Of a stretch of 64,000 bases of DNA, positions 32,699 to 41,318 are shown one piece after another. The number at the start of each line of letters is the position of its first letter. The stretch's first letter is position 1. The translations under genes and the position numbers were made by a program. The stretch comes from Actinomycetota bacterium (lineage in GTDB: Bacteria > Actinomycetota > CADDZG01 > JAHWKV01 > JAOPZY01). The DNA lies in NCBI GenBank assembly GCA_035765775.1, contig DASTWV010000004.1:21936-85935 (forward strand), read 5' to 3'. The notes below the pieces were generated by a model, which made no database searches, had not been told where the DNA came from, and saw nothing but the letters and a program-made list of their open reading frames with translations.

Positions 32699-35191
32699 AT
32701 GCAGCGGTTTCGGTTGGTCAGCCCCGGCTTCCTCGGCCGTGTCCTCACATTGGCGATCCTGGGGTCCGTGCTGGCGCTCCTCCCCGGGTCCACTGTCACG
32801 GCTCTGGCGGCACCAGCCGCCGGCGCCACCGGCCACATCGACGAGTTCGCCGTCAGCGCCACCGGAAGCCCCATGGGCATTACTACCGGGCCGGACGGCA
32901 ACCTCTGGTTTGCCGAGGCGTCCGGGGCCATCGGGCGGATCACCCCGTCTGGCACTGTCAGCCAGTTCGCGGTGACCAACGCCGCCAGCGCCCCGGTGGG
33001 CATCGCCTCCGGCCCGAACGGCAACCTCTGGTTCACCGAGTCATCGGGGAGCGGCAACGCCGTGGGCGAGATGACCCCGGCGGGAGTCATGGTCAACACC
33101 TTTGGCCTGCCCACCGCCTCGGTCGTACCCACGGGCATTACGGCGGGCCCGTCCGGCACCAATGCGGTCTGGGCCACTGAGTACGCCGGCGGCCACGTCG
33201 TCGAGGTGGGCGCCACCGGGACCGTCACCACCCAGCCGGTGTCGGGCACCGTCATCGGGCTCCCCACCGAGATCACCACCGGCCCGGACGGCAACCTGTG
33301 GTTCACCGAGCAGGACGGCGCGACGCCCACGGTCGGGCAGATGACCCCGGCCGGCGTGCTCACCAACCATTCGGTCACCACCACCACCCTGGCGAACAGC
33401 AACCTGGGTGACATCACCGTGGGACCGGACAACAACTTGTGGTTCACAGAGTCGGGCGACGGGACGGGCAACGGCTTCGTCGACAAGGTGGTCCCCGCCA
33501 CCGGGGTCGTCACCCGCTTCCCCCTGACCACCACCACCGCCCAGCCGCTCGGCATCACGTCCGGCCCGGACGGCGATCTGTGGGTCACCGTCGCCGGCAC
33601 GAACACCATCGACCAGATCAGCACGACGGGCACCGTGGTGGCGGAGTACCCGGTGCCCAGCGCCAATGCCTTCGCACCGACCCTGCCGGCCAGCAGCGCC
33701 GTCGGGGGCATCACGGAAGGCCCGGACGGCAACATCTGGTTCACCGAACAGACCACCGGCAAGATTGGCCGCCTGACGATCTCCGGCAACGTATCGGTGA
33801 GCCCCAACCCGGTCGCCTTCGGTGAACAGGGGATCGGCGCCACCTCGACCGTCCGGACGGTCACCGTCACCGCCAGCGGCGGCGCCGCCACCGTCACCGC
33901 GGTCAGCCTGGCCAATGTGACCGGCACCCAGTTCGCCATCGCGTCCGACAACTGCACCAACGCAGTGCTGACCCCGGCCAGCCCCACCTGCACGCTCGGG
34001 CTGACCTTCAACCCCGCCGCCACCGGCGCCCAGGGGGCCACGCTCACCGTGACCAGCTCGGCGAGCAACTCGCCGGCGGTGGTACCCGTCACGGGTTCCG
34101 GATCCGTCCTGACCACCAGCGTGTTCCCTTCGGTCACCCTGTTCCCGAACACCGGGCTGGGTACCACCAGCACCTCCCGCTCGGTGTTCCTGGGCAACGC
34201 CGGTCCGGGGAACCTGACCGTGGGCAGCGTGTTCGTCACCGGCACCGCCAAAGCCGAGTTCCCCATCGTGCAGGACCACTGCTCCGGCCAGACGCTGGCC
34301 CCGCAGGGCCTCTGCTCGGTGGCGGTGGAGTTCGCCCCGGTCACTGAGGGCGTCCAGGCGGCAACGATCAGCTTCCAGGACAATGCCGCCAACAGCCCGC
34401 AGACGGCGCTGCTTATCGGGCGTGGCGTCCAGCAGAGCGGGTACTGGCTGGTCGCCTCCGACGGCGGCATCTTCAGCTACGGCCCCGGGGCCAAGTTCTT
34501 CGGCTCCACCGGCAACATCAAGCTCAACAAGCCGGTGGTGGGCATGGCGGCCACCCCGGACAGCCAGGGCTACTGGTTGGTGGCCACCGACGGCGGCATC
34601 TTCAGCTACGGCGACGCCAACTTCTTCGGCTCGACCGGCGCCATCAAGCTGAACCAGCCCGTGGTTGCAATGGCATCAACCCCAGACGGCCAGGGCTACT
34701 GGCTGGTGGCGTCCGACGGCGGCATCTTCAGCTACGGCGACGCCAAGTTCTTCGGCTCGACCGGCAGCATCAAGCTGAACAAGCCCATCGTGGGCATGGC
34801 GGCCACCGCCGACGGCCAGGGCTACTGGCTGGTGGCGTCCGACGGCGGCATCTTCTCCTTCGGGGACGCCAGCTTCTTCGGCTCCGCCGGCAGCATCAAG
34901 CTCAACAAGCCGGTGGTGGGCATGGCCCCGACGGCCGACGGCCAGGGCTACTGGCTGGACGCCTCGGACGGCGGCATCTTCACCTACGGGGACGCCACCT
35001 TCCAGGGTTCGGCAGGCAGCATCAAGCTCAACAAGCCCATGGTGGGCATGACCCCCACCCCGACCGGCGGCGGGTACTGGCTGGACGCGTCGGACGGCGG
35101 CATCTTCAGCTACGGCGACGCCAAGTTCTTCGGCTCCGCCGGCAGCATCACGCTGAACAAGCCGATGGTGGGCATGGCGGCCTCGAACTAG
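32699..35191 (+). CDS. Secreted propeller/ASH/six-repeat protein 3
   Basis: 830-aa third paralog. ATG 32699 lies 6 bases after AAAGGAG. The signal peptide spans about 1-40. The propeller (about 45-360) has blades with GPDGNLWFAEAS, GPNGNLWFTESS and GPDNNLWFTESG. Two ASH-like domains follow (about 364-575). Six 42-residue repeats run from residue 581 to the end, with IKLNKP where the paralogs have IHLNKP, and WLDASDGG in the last two units. The stop is followed by a UUCG-capped hairpin. The three genes share architecture but have diverged, so the duplication is old. Confidence 0.85.
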   Translation: MQRFRLVSPGFLGRVLTLAILGSVLALLPGSTVTALAAPAAGATGHIDEFAVSATGSPMGITTGPDGNLWFAEASGAIGRITPSGTVSQFAVTNAASAPVGIASGPNGNLWFTESSGSGNAVGEMTPAGVMVNTFGLPTASVVPTGITAGPSGTNAVWATEYAGGHVVEVGATGTVTTQPVSGTVIGLPTEITTGPDGNLWFTEQDGATPTVGQMTPAGVLTNHSVTTTTLANSNLGDITVGPDNNLWFTESGDGTGNGFVDKVVPATGVVTRFPLTTTTAQPLGITSGPDGDLWVTVAGTNTIDQISTTGTVVAEYPVPSANAFAPTLPASSAVGGITEGPDGNIWFTEQTTGKIGRLTISGNVSVSPNPVAFGEQGIGATSTVRTVTVTASGGAATVTAVSLANVTGTQFAIASDNCTNAVLTPASPTCTLGLTFNPAATGAQGATLTVTSSASNSPAVVPVTGSGSVLTTSVFPSVTLFPNTGLGTTSTSRSVFLGNAGPGNLTVGSVFVTGTAKAEFPIVQDHCSGQTLAPQGLCSVAVEFAPVTEGVQAATISFQDNAANSPQTALLIGRGVQQSGYWLVASDGGIFSYGPGAKFFGSTGNIKLNKPVVGMAATPDSQGYWLVATDGGIFSYGDANFFGSTGAIKLNQPVVAMASTPDGQGYWLVASDGGIFSYGDAKFFGSTGSIKLNKPIVGMAATADGQGYWLVASDGGIFSFGDASFFGSAGSIKLNKPVVGMAPTADGQGYWLDASDGGIFTYGDATFQGSAGSIKLNKPMVGMTPTPTGGGYWLDASDGGIFSYGDAKFFGSAGSITLNKPMVGMAASN
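34439..35188 (+). repeat. Six 126-base coding repeats (protein 3)
   Basis: Six in-frame 42-codon units; the first has a one-residue insertion (SYGPGAKFFG). The count of six equals that in both paralogs. Confidence 0.9.
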
Positions 35192-35210
35192 CCGCTTCGC
35201 ACCGCAGGTT

Positions 35211-35238
35211 CACCGGGGACCCTTCGGGGTCCCCGGTG
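35211..35238 (+). terminator. UUCG-capped hairpin after secreted protein 3
   Basis: Perfect 12-base stem CACCGGGGACCC / GGGTCCCCGGTG closed by the stable tetraloop TTCG, 19 bases after the stop. Typical actinobacterial intrinsic terminator without U-tract. Confidence 0.75.
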
Positions 35239-35300
35239 CGCGTCGGGGGCACTGAGGGCGCGCACGGCCGGGAGGTCGGCGGGACCGGGGCCGGGGAGGT

Positions 35301-35339
35301 GGGGGACTTTCGTCCCGGGCAGTGGGACAAATGTCCCCC
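35301..35339. repeat. Dispersed nested palindrome, copy A
   Basis: Outer stem GGGGGAC / GTCCCCC, internal loop TTTC / AAAT, inner stem GTCCC / GGGAC, loop GGGCAGT. It lies between two convergent genes. A second copy with the same nested design is at 41125-41167, so this is a repeated element rather than a chance hairpin. Confidence 0.7.
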
Positions 35340-35376
35340 AGTTCCCCCATGCGCACCCCAGGCCGGGCGCCCGGGC

Positions 35377-36189
35377 TCAGCCCCCGAACCGGCGGGTGCG
35401 GGCCGAGTAGGCCAGGACGGCATCGACCACGTCGTCCTCGGTCACTTCGGGGCAGTACTTCGTGGTGAAGATCAGCTCGGCGTACGCCGCCTGCAGTGGC
35501 AGGAAGCCCGACGACCGGTATTCCCCAGACGTTCGCCACACGATGTCGGGGTTGGGATAAGGATGGCCCGCGGTGTCGAGGAAGTCGCCCAGCACCAGGC
35601 TCGCCGGGTCCGCGCCCGAGGCGGTGGCGTGCGCCAGCAGGCGGGCCACCGCCCGCTGCAACTCGTCCGCCCCGCCGTAGTTGATGGCCAGGGAGATCAC
35701 ATTGCGCTCGAAGTGGGCGGTCTCGGCGGTGATCTCGTCCACTGCCTCCAGCAGCGAATCCGGCAGCCCGGCCGGGAACCCGGCCTGCGCCGCCGCCCCC
35801 TCCATCCCGACGGGCGCCCCGTCCCGGCGGCCGATGTGCACCACCCGCACCTCCTCCTCGAGCGCCTCGGGGAGCAGGTCGCGGATCCAGGACTCGTAGA
35901 GGGCGAAGAGCCCGGCCACCTCCTCCGGCGAGCGCTTCCAGTTCTCGGTGGAGAACGCCCACAAGGTCACGGTGTGGATGCCGATGCGCCGGCAGAAGCG
36001 GGAGAGCCGGCGGGCGGCGTCGAAGCCCCGGCGGTGGCCCTCGATCGGGGGCACGCCGTGCTGCCATGCCCAGCGGCGGTTGCCGTCCGGGATCACGGCC
36101 AGGTGGGTGGGGATGCGGGCGCCGGCCAGGCGCTCCGCCGGATCGCGCACCTGCTGGATGCGCTCACTCATGGCTGGGTTCACATCCAA
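35377..36189 (-). CDS. uppS: Isoprenyl transferase (undecaprenyl diphosphate synthase family)
   Basis: 270-aa cis-prenyltransferase that extends farnesyl- or geranyl-diphosphate with isopentenyl-diphosphate units to make the lipid carrier for cell-wall synthesis. Motifs are HLAVIPDGNRRWA with the catalytic Asp (about 35), GHRRGFDAARRLSRF, VTLWAFSTENWKRS, INYGGADELQRA and the C-terminal PDIVWRTSGEYRSSGFLPLQAAYAELIFT. An alternative start six codons later (MSERIQQ) is equally possible. A trans-prenyl synthase gene is directly upstream on the same strand, 86 bases away. Product chain length is not readable. Confidence 0.93.
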   Translation of the reverse strand: MDVNPAMSERIQQVRDPAERLAGARIPTHLAVIPDGNRRWAWQHGVPPIEGHRRGFDAARRLSRFCRRIGIHTVTLWAFSTENWKRSPEEVAGLFALYESWIRDLLPEALEEEVRVVHIGRRDGAPVGMEGAAAQAGFPAGLPDSLLEAVDEITAETAHFERNVISLAINYGGADELQRAVARLLAHATASGADPASLVLGDFLDTAGHPYPNPDIVWRTSGEYRSSGFLPLQAAYAELIFTTKYCPEVTEDDVVDAVLAYSARTRRFGG

Positions 36190-36275
36190 ACTCTACGGCC
36201 GCCAGCGTATGTACCGGCTGGAGATAGCGATGGAGATCTCGTGGAGAACTTGCGAGATTCCTGCGGGGACCCCCC

Positions 36276-37250
36276 TCACTCGAGGACGGGGACCCGATCG
36301 ATGACGAGGCGGGACAGCCGCTCGAGTGCCTCCCGGGCCGGTCCGGGCGGAGCGGCCTCCAGGGCGGCCAGGCTCTGGTCGACGTACCCGGCGGCAACCT
36401 CGAGCGACCGCTCGAAGGCCCCGGTGCGCACGACGGCCGCCCGGATCAGGTCGATGTCCGGGTTGGGGGTCCCGAGAGCCGACGCCAGCGAGGGGTCGGC
36501 CTCGACCGCGAAGATCAGCGGCAGGGTGTAGACCCCGTCGCGCAGGTCGGTGCCGGGTGCCTTCCCCAGCTCCTCCTCGGTGGCGGAGATGTCGAGCAGG
36601 TCGTCGGCGATCTGGAAGGCGGTCCCGAAGTAGGAGCCGAACTGCCGGGTGCGCTCCGCCTCCTCGGGCGTGGCACCGGCCAGCGACGCCCCCAGGCGGG
36701 AGGCGGCCTCCAGCAGTGCCCCGGTCTTGTCGTCCACCGTGGAGAAGTAATGCTCCGGCGAGCGCCGGATGTCGTACAGGTGCTCCAGCTCCCGGACCTG
36801 GCCCTGGACCACCCGGGCGATGGCGTCGGCGAGGACCCGCGGCACGTCGCCGCCCACATCGGCCGCCATGCTGGAGGCCCGGGCGAAGAGGTAGTCCCCC
36901 ACCAGGATGGCGACGGTGTTGCCCCACTTGTCGTTGGCGCTCGGGACCCCCCGGCGGACCGTGGCCTCGTCGATGACGTCGTCGTGGTACAGCGTGGCCA
37001 GGTGGGTCATCTCGATGGCAGCCGCGGTGGCGTCCGAGTCCGGCCCGCACCCCGCCCACATCCCGGAGGAGAGGGCCAGGAGCGCAGGGCGCAGGCGCTT
37101 GCCTCCGGCCTTGGTCAGGTAGGTGGCGGTCTCGGTCAGGAACGGGGTGCCGGCGACCGACGACTCGACCAGCAGGTTCTCAATCCGCTCGAGGTCGCCC
37201 GCAACGAGGTCGAGCGCCTCCGCCATCTGATCCCGGGACAGTGGTTCCAT
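36276..37250 (-). CDS. Polyprenyl (trans) diphosphate synthase
   Basis: 324-aa trans-prenyltransferase. The first Asp-rich motif is LYHDDVIDEATVRRG and the second is QIADDLLDI; GGKRLRPAL, GDYLFARA and DDKTGALLEAA are also typical. Residue context upstream of the first Asp motif (EMTHLATL) suggests a medium or long product, such as heptaprenyl- to nonaprenyl-diphosphate for menaquinone. ATG 37250 is chosen; the frame continues 24 codons upstream over the IspH 3' end. The 3' end of ispH overlaps that upstream extension only. Exact chain length needs a structural check. Confidence 0.9.
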   Translation of the reverse strand: MEPLSRDQMAEALDLVAGDLERIENLLVESSVAGTPFLTETATYLTKAGGKRLRPALLALSSGMWAGCGPDSDATAAAIEMTHLATLYHDDVIDEATVRRGVPSANDKWGNTVAILVGDYLFARASSMAADVGGDVPRVLADAIARVVQGQVRELEHLYDIRRSPEHYFSTVDDKTGALLEAASRLGASLAGATPEEAERTRQFGSYFGTAFQIADDLLDISATEEELGKAPGTDLRDGVYTLPLIFAVEADPSLASALGTPNPDIDLIRAAVVRTGAFERSLEVAAGYVDQSLAALEAAPPGPAREALERLSRLVIDRVPVLE

Positions 37251-37272
37251 CGCGTGCTCGTAGCCCTTCCGC

Positions 37273-38202
37273 TCAGTCCAGTAGTTCCGCTGGGAGCGGG
37301 AAGTGTACGTCCTCGGTGGCAACCTCCAGCGTTTCCACCTCGCCGAACCCGGCTGCCCCGAGGTAGGCCACCACGCGGTCGACCAGCACCTCGGGCGTCG
37401 AGGCCCCCGACGAGACGCCCACCACCCCGGCTCCCAGGAGCCAGGCCGGGTCGATCGCGGTCTCGTCGCCCACCAGGTGCGCCGGGGTGCCCGCCTCGGC
37501 GCTCACCTCCACCAGGCGGTTCGAGTTCGAGGAGTTCTCCGAACCGACGATGAGCACCAGGTCGCTGCGCCCGGCCAGCGCCTTCACTGCCTGCTGGCGG
37601 TTCTGGCTGGCGTAGCAGATGTCGTCGTGCCGGGGCCCGACCATCGCCGGGAACCGGTCCCGGAGGGCGGCGATCAACTCGACGGTGTCGTCCACGGCCA
37701 GCGTCGTCTGGGTGAGGAAGGCGACCCGGTCGGGGTCACCGGCGACCGCGCGCTCGACATCGGCGAGGTCCTCGATCACCGTCACCCGCCCGGGGGCTTC
37801 CCCGGCGGTGCCTTCCACCTCCTCGTGGCTGCGGTGCCCGATGAGGAAGATGCTGCGCTCGGCCGAGGCGAAGCGGCGGGCCTCGACGTGCACCTTGGTC
37901 ACCAGCGGGCAGGTGGCGTCCACGACGGTGAGCGAGCGCCGGGCGGCGTTCTGGCGCACCTCGGGCGAGACCCCGTGAGCCGAGAACACGCACACCGCCC
38001 CCTCGGGGACGTCGTCCTCGCTCTCGACGAAAATGGCGCCCTTGGCCTCAAGGCTGCGCACCACGTGCAGGTTGTGGACGATCTGCTTGCGGACGTAGAC
38101 CGGGGCACCGTGGCGGGCCAGGGCGCGCTCGACGATCTCGACTGCCCGCTCCACGCCCGCGCACCAGCCGCGGGGGGCCGCGATGAGAATTTTCCGCGTC
38201 AT
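37273..38202 (-). CDS. ispH: 4-hydroxy-3-methylbut-2-enyl diphosphate reductase
   Basis: 309-aa iron-sulfur enzyme of the last MEP-pathway step, converting HMBPP to IPP and DMAPP. The three cluster cysteines are in RGWCAGV, VDATCPLV and DDICYASQNRQ. Other signatures are QIVHN, FSAHGVSP and GSENSSNSNRL. It sits between ispG and the prenyl synthase genes, all on the minus strand; together they make and use isoprenoid precursors. Spacers of 22 and 106 bases allow one transcript. Confidence 0.96.
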   Translation of the reverse strand: MTRKILIAAPRGWCAGVERAVEIVERALARHGAPVYVRKQIVHNLHVVRSLEAKGAIFVESEDDVPEGAVCVFSAHGVSPEVRQNAARRSLTVVDATCPLVTKVHVEARRFASAERSIFLIGHRSHEEVEGTAGEAPGRVTVIEDLADVERAVAGDPDRVAFLTQTTLAVDDTVELIAALRDRFPAMVGPRHDDICYASQNRQQAVKALAGRSDLVLIVGSENSSNSNRLVEVSAEAGTPAHLVGDETAIDPAWLLGAGVVGVSSGASTPEVLVDRVVAYLGAAGFGEVETLEVATEDVHFPLPAELLD

Positions 38203-38308
38203 TCTCGCCGGTCCTAACTCGGGGATCCAACTCCGGGATCAAACAGCGCGCGTGCAACAGGCTAGCATTTGAGCGGGTGCTCAATCTAGCTCGGGGTGTC
38301 TGCCGCTG

Positions 38309-39409
38309 TCAAATGGCGGGGGCCGCCAACTCTTCCGCTTGCTTGGCTGCCGCGACCTTGATCGCTTCGTCCAGCAGAGCCTCCACCATCCGGTCGGCGG
38401 GGACCCATCCGAGCTGCTTGCCACGGCTGAACAGCAAGCCGCGGCCCGGGCCTGCCGCTAAGCCGACGTCGGCGTCCCGGGCCTCGCCGGGCCCGTTCAC
38501 CTCGCAACCCATCACGGCGATCTGAACGGGCGGCAGGTTGAGCTTCTCGAGCCGGGCCAGGACCTCGTTGGTCAGCCCCACCACGTCGAGCTCGGCCCGC
38601 CCGCACGACGGGCAGGCGACCAGGTCGAAGGTGGTCCGGCGCAGACCGAGGCTCTGCAGCACCTGCTTGGCCGCTTTCACCTCTTCGACCGGGTCGGCGG
38701 TGAGCGAGATGCGGATCGTGTCGCCGATCCCTTCGGCCAGCAGCGTGCCGATGCCGATGGCGGATTTCACCAGGCCCGTCGGTGGCGGCCCGGCCTCCGT
38801 GACCCCGAGGTGGAGCGGGTAGTCGCACTGGGTGGCCAGCATCCGGTACGCCGCGATCATCTGGGGCACGTTCTGGTGCTTGACCGAGATCTTGATGTTG
38901 GTGAAGCCCTCGTCCTCCAGGATGCGGACTTCGCCGAGGGCGCTCTCCACCAGGGCCGCCGGGGTCGGCCCGCCGTGACGGGCCACCAGGGCACGGTCCA
39001 GGGAGCCGGCGTTGGCCCCCACCCGGATCGGCACGTTGCGGTCCTTGGCCTCGCGCACCACCGTGCGGATGTGGGAGGGGTCCCGGATGTTGCCCGGGTT
39101 CAGCCGCAGGCCCTGGACACCCGCCTCGAGCGCCAAGAGCGCCAGCCGGTAGGAGAAATGGATGTCGGCCACGATGGGCACGCCGCCTTGCGCCACGATG
39201 GTGGGTAGGGCGCGGGCGTCCCCCTCGTGCGGGACGGCGACCCGGACGATGTCGGCCCCCTGGGTGGCCAACTGGTGGACCTGAACGAGGGTGGAGCCGA
39301 TGTCGTCGGTCTTGGTGGTGCACATCGACTGGATGGAGATGGGGGCCCCGCCACCGATGTCCACGGTACCGAGCCGGATGCGGCGGGAGGCGCGGCGTTC
39401 GGTAAGCAT
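38309..39409 (-). CDS. ispG: 4-hydroxy-3-methylbut-2-enyl diphosphate synthase
   Basis: 366-aa IspG/GcpE, converting MEcPP to HMBPP with a [4Fe-4S] cluster. The cluster cysteines appear as CPSCGR and GCEVNGPGEA. The N-terminal TIM-barrel is marked by IQSMCTTKT, VRVAVPHEGDA, VADIHFSY and RLNPGNI. The length fits the short bacterial form without the plant insert. It is the first of the isoprenoid series; a weak spacer with no clear Shine-Dalgarno precedes the ATG. Confidence 0.96.
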   Translation of the reverse strand: MLTERRASRRIRLGTVDIGGGAPISIQSMCTTKTDDIGSTLVQVHQLATQGADIVRVAVPHEGDARALPTIVAQGGVPIVADIHFSYRLALLALEAGVQGLRLNPGNIRDPSHIRTVVREAKDRNVPIRVGANAGSLDRALVARHGGPTPAALVESALGEVRILEDEGFTNIKISVKHQNVPQMIAAYRMLATQCDYPLHLGVTEAGPPPTGLVKSAIGIGTLLAEGIGDTIRISLTADPVEEVKAAKQVLQSLGLRRTTFDLVACPSCGRAELDVVGLTNEVLARLEKLNLPPVQIAVMGCEVNGPGEARDADVGLAAGPGRGLLFSRGKQLGWVPADRMVEALLDEAIKVAAAKQAEELAAPAI

Positions 39410-39436
39410 CGCGGCCAGCTTACCGTCCGGCTCCCT

Positions 39437-39910
39437 TCAGAGGGTCGAGTGGGCGGTCTGGCCGCCCTGCTGCCATGGCTTCTCCACATCCATCTCGAAC
39501 CATACGCAGGTGGTCGGCTCCTGCCGCACGCCCCACCGGTCGGCCATCTGCCCGACGAGGTACAGGCCGCGCCCGCCCTCCTCAGGCAGGTCGGGGGCAG
39601 GTGGGGGCGTGAAACCCCAGCCCCCGTCGCGCACCTCCACCCGGACGGTGGAGTGCCCCACACACACGTGGAGGTCAATGGGTGCCCCGGCGTCGGGCGG
39701 GGCGTGGCGGTAGCTGTTGGTGACCAGCTCGGTGACAAGGAGGCGGATATCGTCCAAGCAGTCTGGCACCACCACGGGCCGGAGCCGATCCAGGGCACGC
39801 CGCGCCTCGGCGGGCGCGTGCGGCGAGGGGGGCAGGCGTCGGGTGAAGGAGGTGGGAAGACGTGGCGGGCGCAGCTGATGGTGCAGTTGGCGCGTGATGG
39901 GATAATTCAT
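39437..39910 (-). CDS. Anti-sigma-factor-like ATP-binding protein (HATPase_c_2)
   Basis: 157-aa GHKL-fold protein. The N-box is ELVTNSYRHA, the G1 box is VRDGGWGF and the G2 box is GRGLYLVGQMADRWG. Such short stand-alone ATPases are RsbW/SpoIIAB-like serine kinases that hold sigma factors or phosphorylate anti-anti-sigma proteins; many actinobacteria have dozens. No sigma factor or STAS partner is adjacent. The start ATG has no Shine-Dalgarno, so it may be leaderless. The very basic N-terminal 35 residues are atypical. Confidence 0.85.
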   Translation of the reverse strand: MNYPITRQLHHQLRPPRLPTSFTRRLPPSPHAPAEARRALDRLRPVVVPDCLDDIRLLVTELVTNSYRHAPPDAGAPIDLHVCVGHSTVRVEVRDGGWGFTPPPAPDLPEEGGRGLYLVGQMADRWGVRQEPTTCVWFEMDVEKPWQQGGQTAHSTL

Positions 39911-39987
39911 ACTAGTCCATTACCCAGGGATGCCCGCTTTCCATCCCCGCCGTCATTACCCGTACAGATTTTCTACGCGCGCGGTTG

Positions 39988-40746
39988 TCAACCCCCCGGC
40001 AGGCCTCCCCGGAGCCAGGCGATGTCCTCGCCGATGCCGGGCCACGGGGTCTCGAAGATCGCCACCGGGGCCCCGGCAGCCTCGACCATCGCCCGGATGA
40101 CCTCCGGGGGGATCTCGCCGGCGGCGACGTTGGCGTGGCGGTCCGCCCCGCTCCCCGCCGCGTCCCGGGAGTTGTTGACGTGCAGGAGGTCGATCCGGCC
40201 GGTCACCGCCTTCGCCCGCTCCACCACTGTGGCGAGGTCCTCGCCGGCGGCATGGGCGTGGCAGGTGTCGAAGCAGAACCCGGCCGGGAACCCGGCGAGC
40301 GCCTGCCAGAGCCGGTCGAGCTGCTCGACGTAGCGGGCGACGGCGTTGTCGCCCCCGGCGGTGTTCTCGATGAGGATCGGCACCGGGAACTCCCGCTCCT
40401 CGAAGACCTTCCACCACCGCCGGGGCCCCTCGGCGGGGTCGTCCTCGGCGTGGCCCCCGTGCACGATCACCCCGGCGGCGCCGATCACGGCGGCAGCGTC
40501 GGCGGTCTGGGACAGCGTCTTGCGGGAGGGGACCCGGACCCGGGGGTTGGGGTGGCAGATGTTGAGCCGGTAGGGTGCGTGGACGTAGATGGGGATCGGC
40601 GACGCCTTGAGCGCCTCGGCGTCGGGCCGGGGGGCCGGCTTCTCGAAGCTCTGCGGGTCCCCGAGGAAGATCTGGATGGCCTCCGCCCCCAGCGTCCGAG
40701 CGTCGCCGAGCGGATCCTCCTGGCCCACATGTGCCCCGATCAGCAT
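39988..40746 (-). CDS. nfo: Deoxyribonuclease IV (endonuclease IV)
   Basis: 252-aa AP-endonuclease-2-type TIM barrel that nicks DNA at abasic sites. Signatures are LIGAHVG at the start, VHAPYRLNICHPN, GVIVHGGH, ILIENTAGGDN, GFCFDTCHAHAAG, LLHVNNSRDAAGSGADRHANVAAGEI and FETPWPG, which include the three-zinc ligands. It is slightly shorter than E. coli Nfo. It faces away from the small zinc-type gene at 40887, and the AdnAB operon follows, so several repair genes are close together. Confidence 0.92.
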   Translation of the reverse strand: MLIGAHVGQEDPLGDARTLGAEAIQIFLGDPQSFEKPAPRPDAEALKASPIPIYVHAPYRLNICHPNPRVRVPSRKTLSQTADAAAVIGAAGVIVHGGHAEDDPAEGPRRWWKVFEEREFPVPILIENTAGGDNAVARYVEQLDRLWQALAGFPAGFCFDTCHAHAAGEDLATVVERAKAVTGRIDLLHVNNSRDAAGSGADRHANVAAGEIPPEVIRAMVEAAGAPVAIFETPWPGIGEDIAWLRGGLPGG

Positions 40747-40886
40747 GGCGGCAGCCTACCCGCCGGGGCTACGGCCCTGCGCCGATGCACCACCTGCAAT
40801 TCTTTGGCCCTCTATCGCAATATCAAGGCTTTTTTGTCATAGGGTATCCGTAGCCTGACGGCAGTCTCGCCAGAGAGGAGGTCGTC

Positions 40887-41078
40887 ATGGCTACCTGCAG
40901 GACATGCGGCGCAACCATCGAGGTCCCGGAGGGCTGGTCGGTGGGGCCGGCCGCCCGGCGCCATTACTGGGCCGAACACCCCGACGCGATGCTGCGCCAC
41001 CGGGCGGACCGGGCCGCCGAGGAATCGCTGCCCGCCGAGCCGGCGAAGGCACCGAAGCCCAAGCGCCGGAAGGCGTAG
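40887..41078 (+). CDS. Small Cys-pair protein, 63 aa
   Basis: GAGAGGAGG lies just upstream of the ATG and the coding pattern fits the local bias, so the gene is probably real. The N-terminus has CRTCGATIEVPEGW, half of a zinc-ribbon-like site; an RRHYWAEHPDAM segment with two His residues could complete it. The C-terminus is Lys/Pro-rich and basic (KAPKPKRRKA), suggesting nucleic-acid contact. I do not recognise the family. Confidence 0.7.
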   Translation: MATCRTCGATIEVPEGWSVGPAARRHYWAEHPDAMLRHRADRAAEESLPAEPAKAPKPKRRKA

Positions 41079-41124
41079 ACGGTTCACCCCCGTGCCGGCG
41101 CTCCCCGCGCCCCCATACCCAGAG

Positions 41125-41167
41125 GTGGAGGACTTTTGTCCCGGATACCGGGACATTTGTCCCCCAC
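41125..41167. repeat. Dispersed nested palindrome, copy B
   Basis: Outer arms GTGGAGGAC / GTCCCCCAC (one mismatch), internal loop TTTT / ATTT, inner stem GTCCCGG / CCGGGAC with an ATA loop. It has the same design as 35301-35339 and again lies between convergent genes, in the 240-base gap 41079-41318. Nothing else is seen in that gap. Confidence 0.7.
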
Positions 41168-41318
41168 TTCGACGGCTGGGCGCCCCGGGCCGAGGCGGGG
41201 ACGTGCGGGAGACCGTCTGATCCCGTTCCCGTCCCTACGTCCGGGAGGAACCTGGTGGGTCCCCGGCGGCGGGCAGGCGGACGGGTCGGAGGGTCTCCGG
41301 CCCCCGTCCCACCGAACC

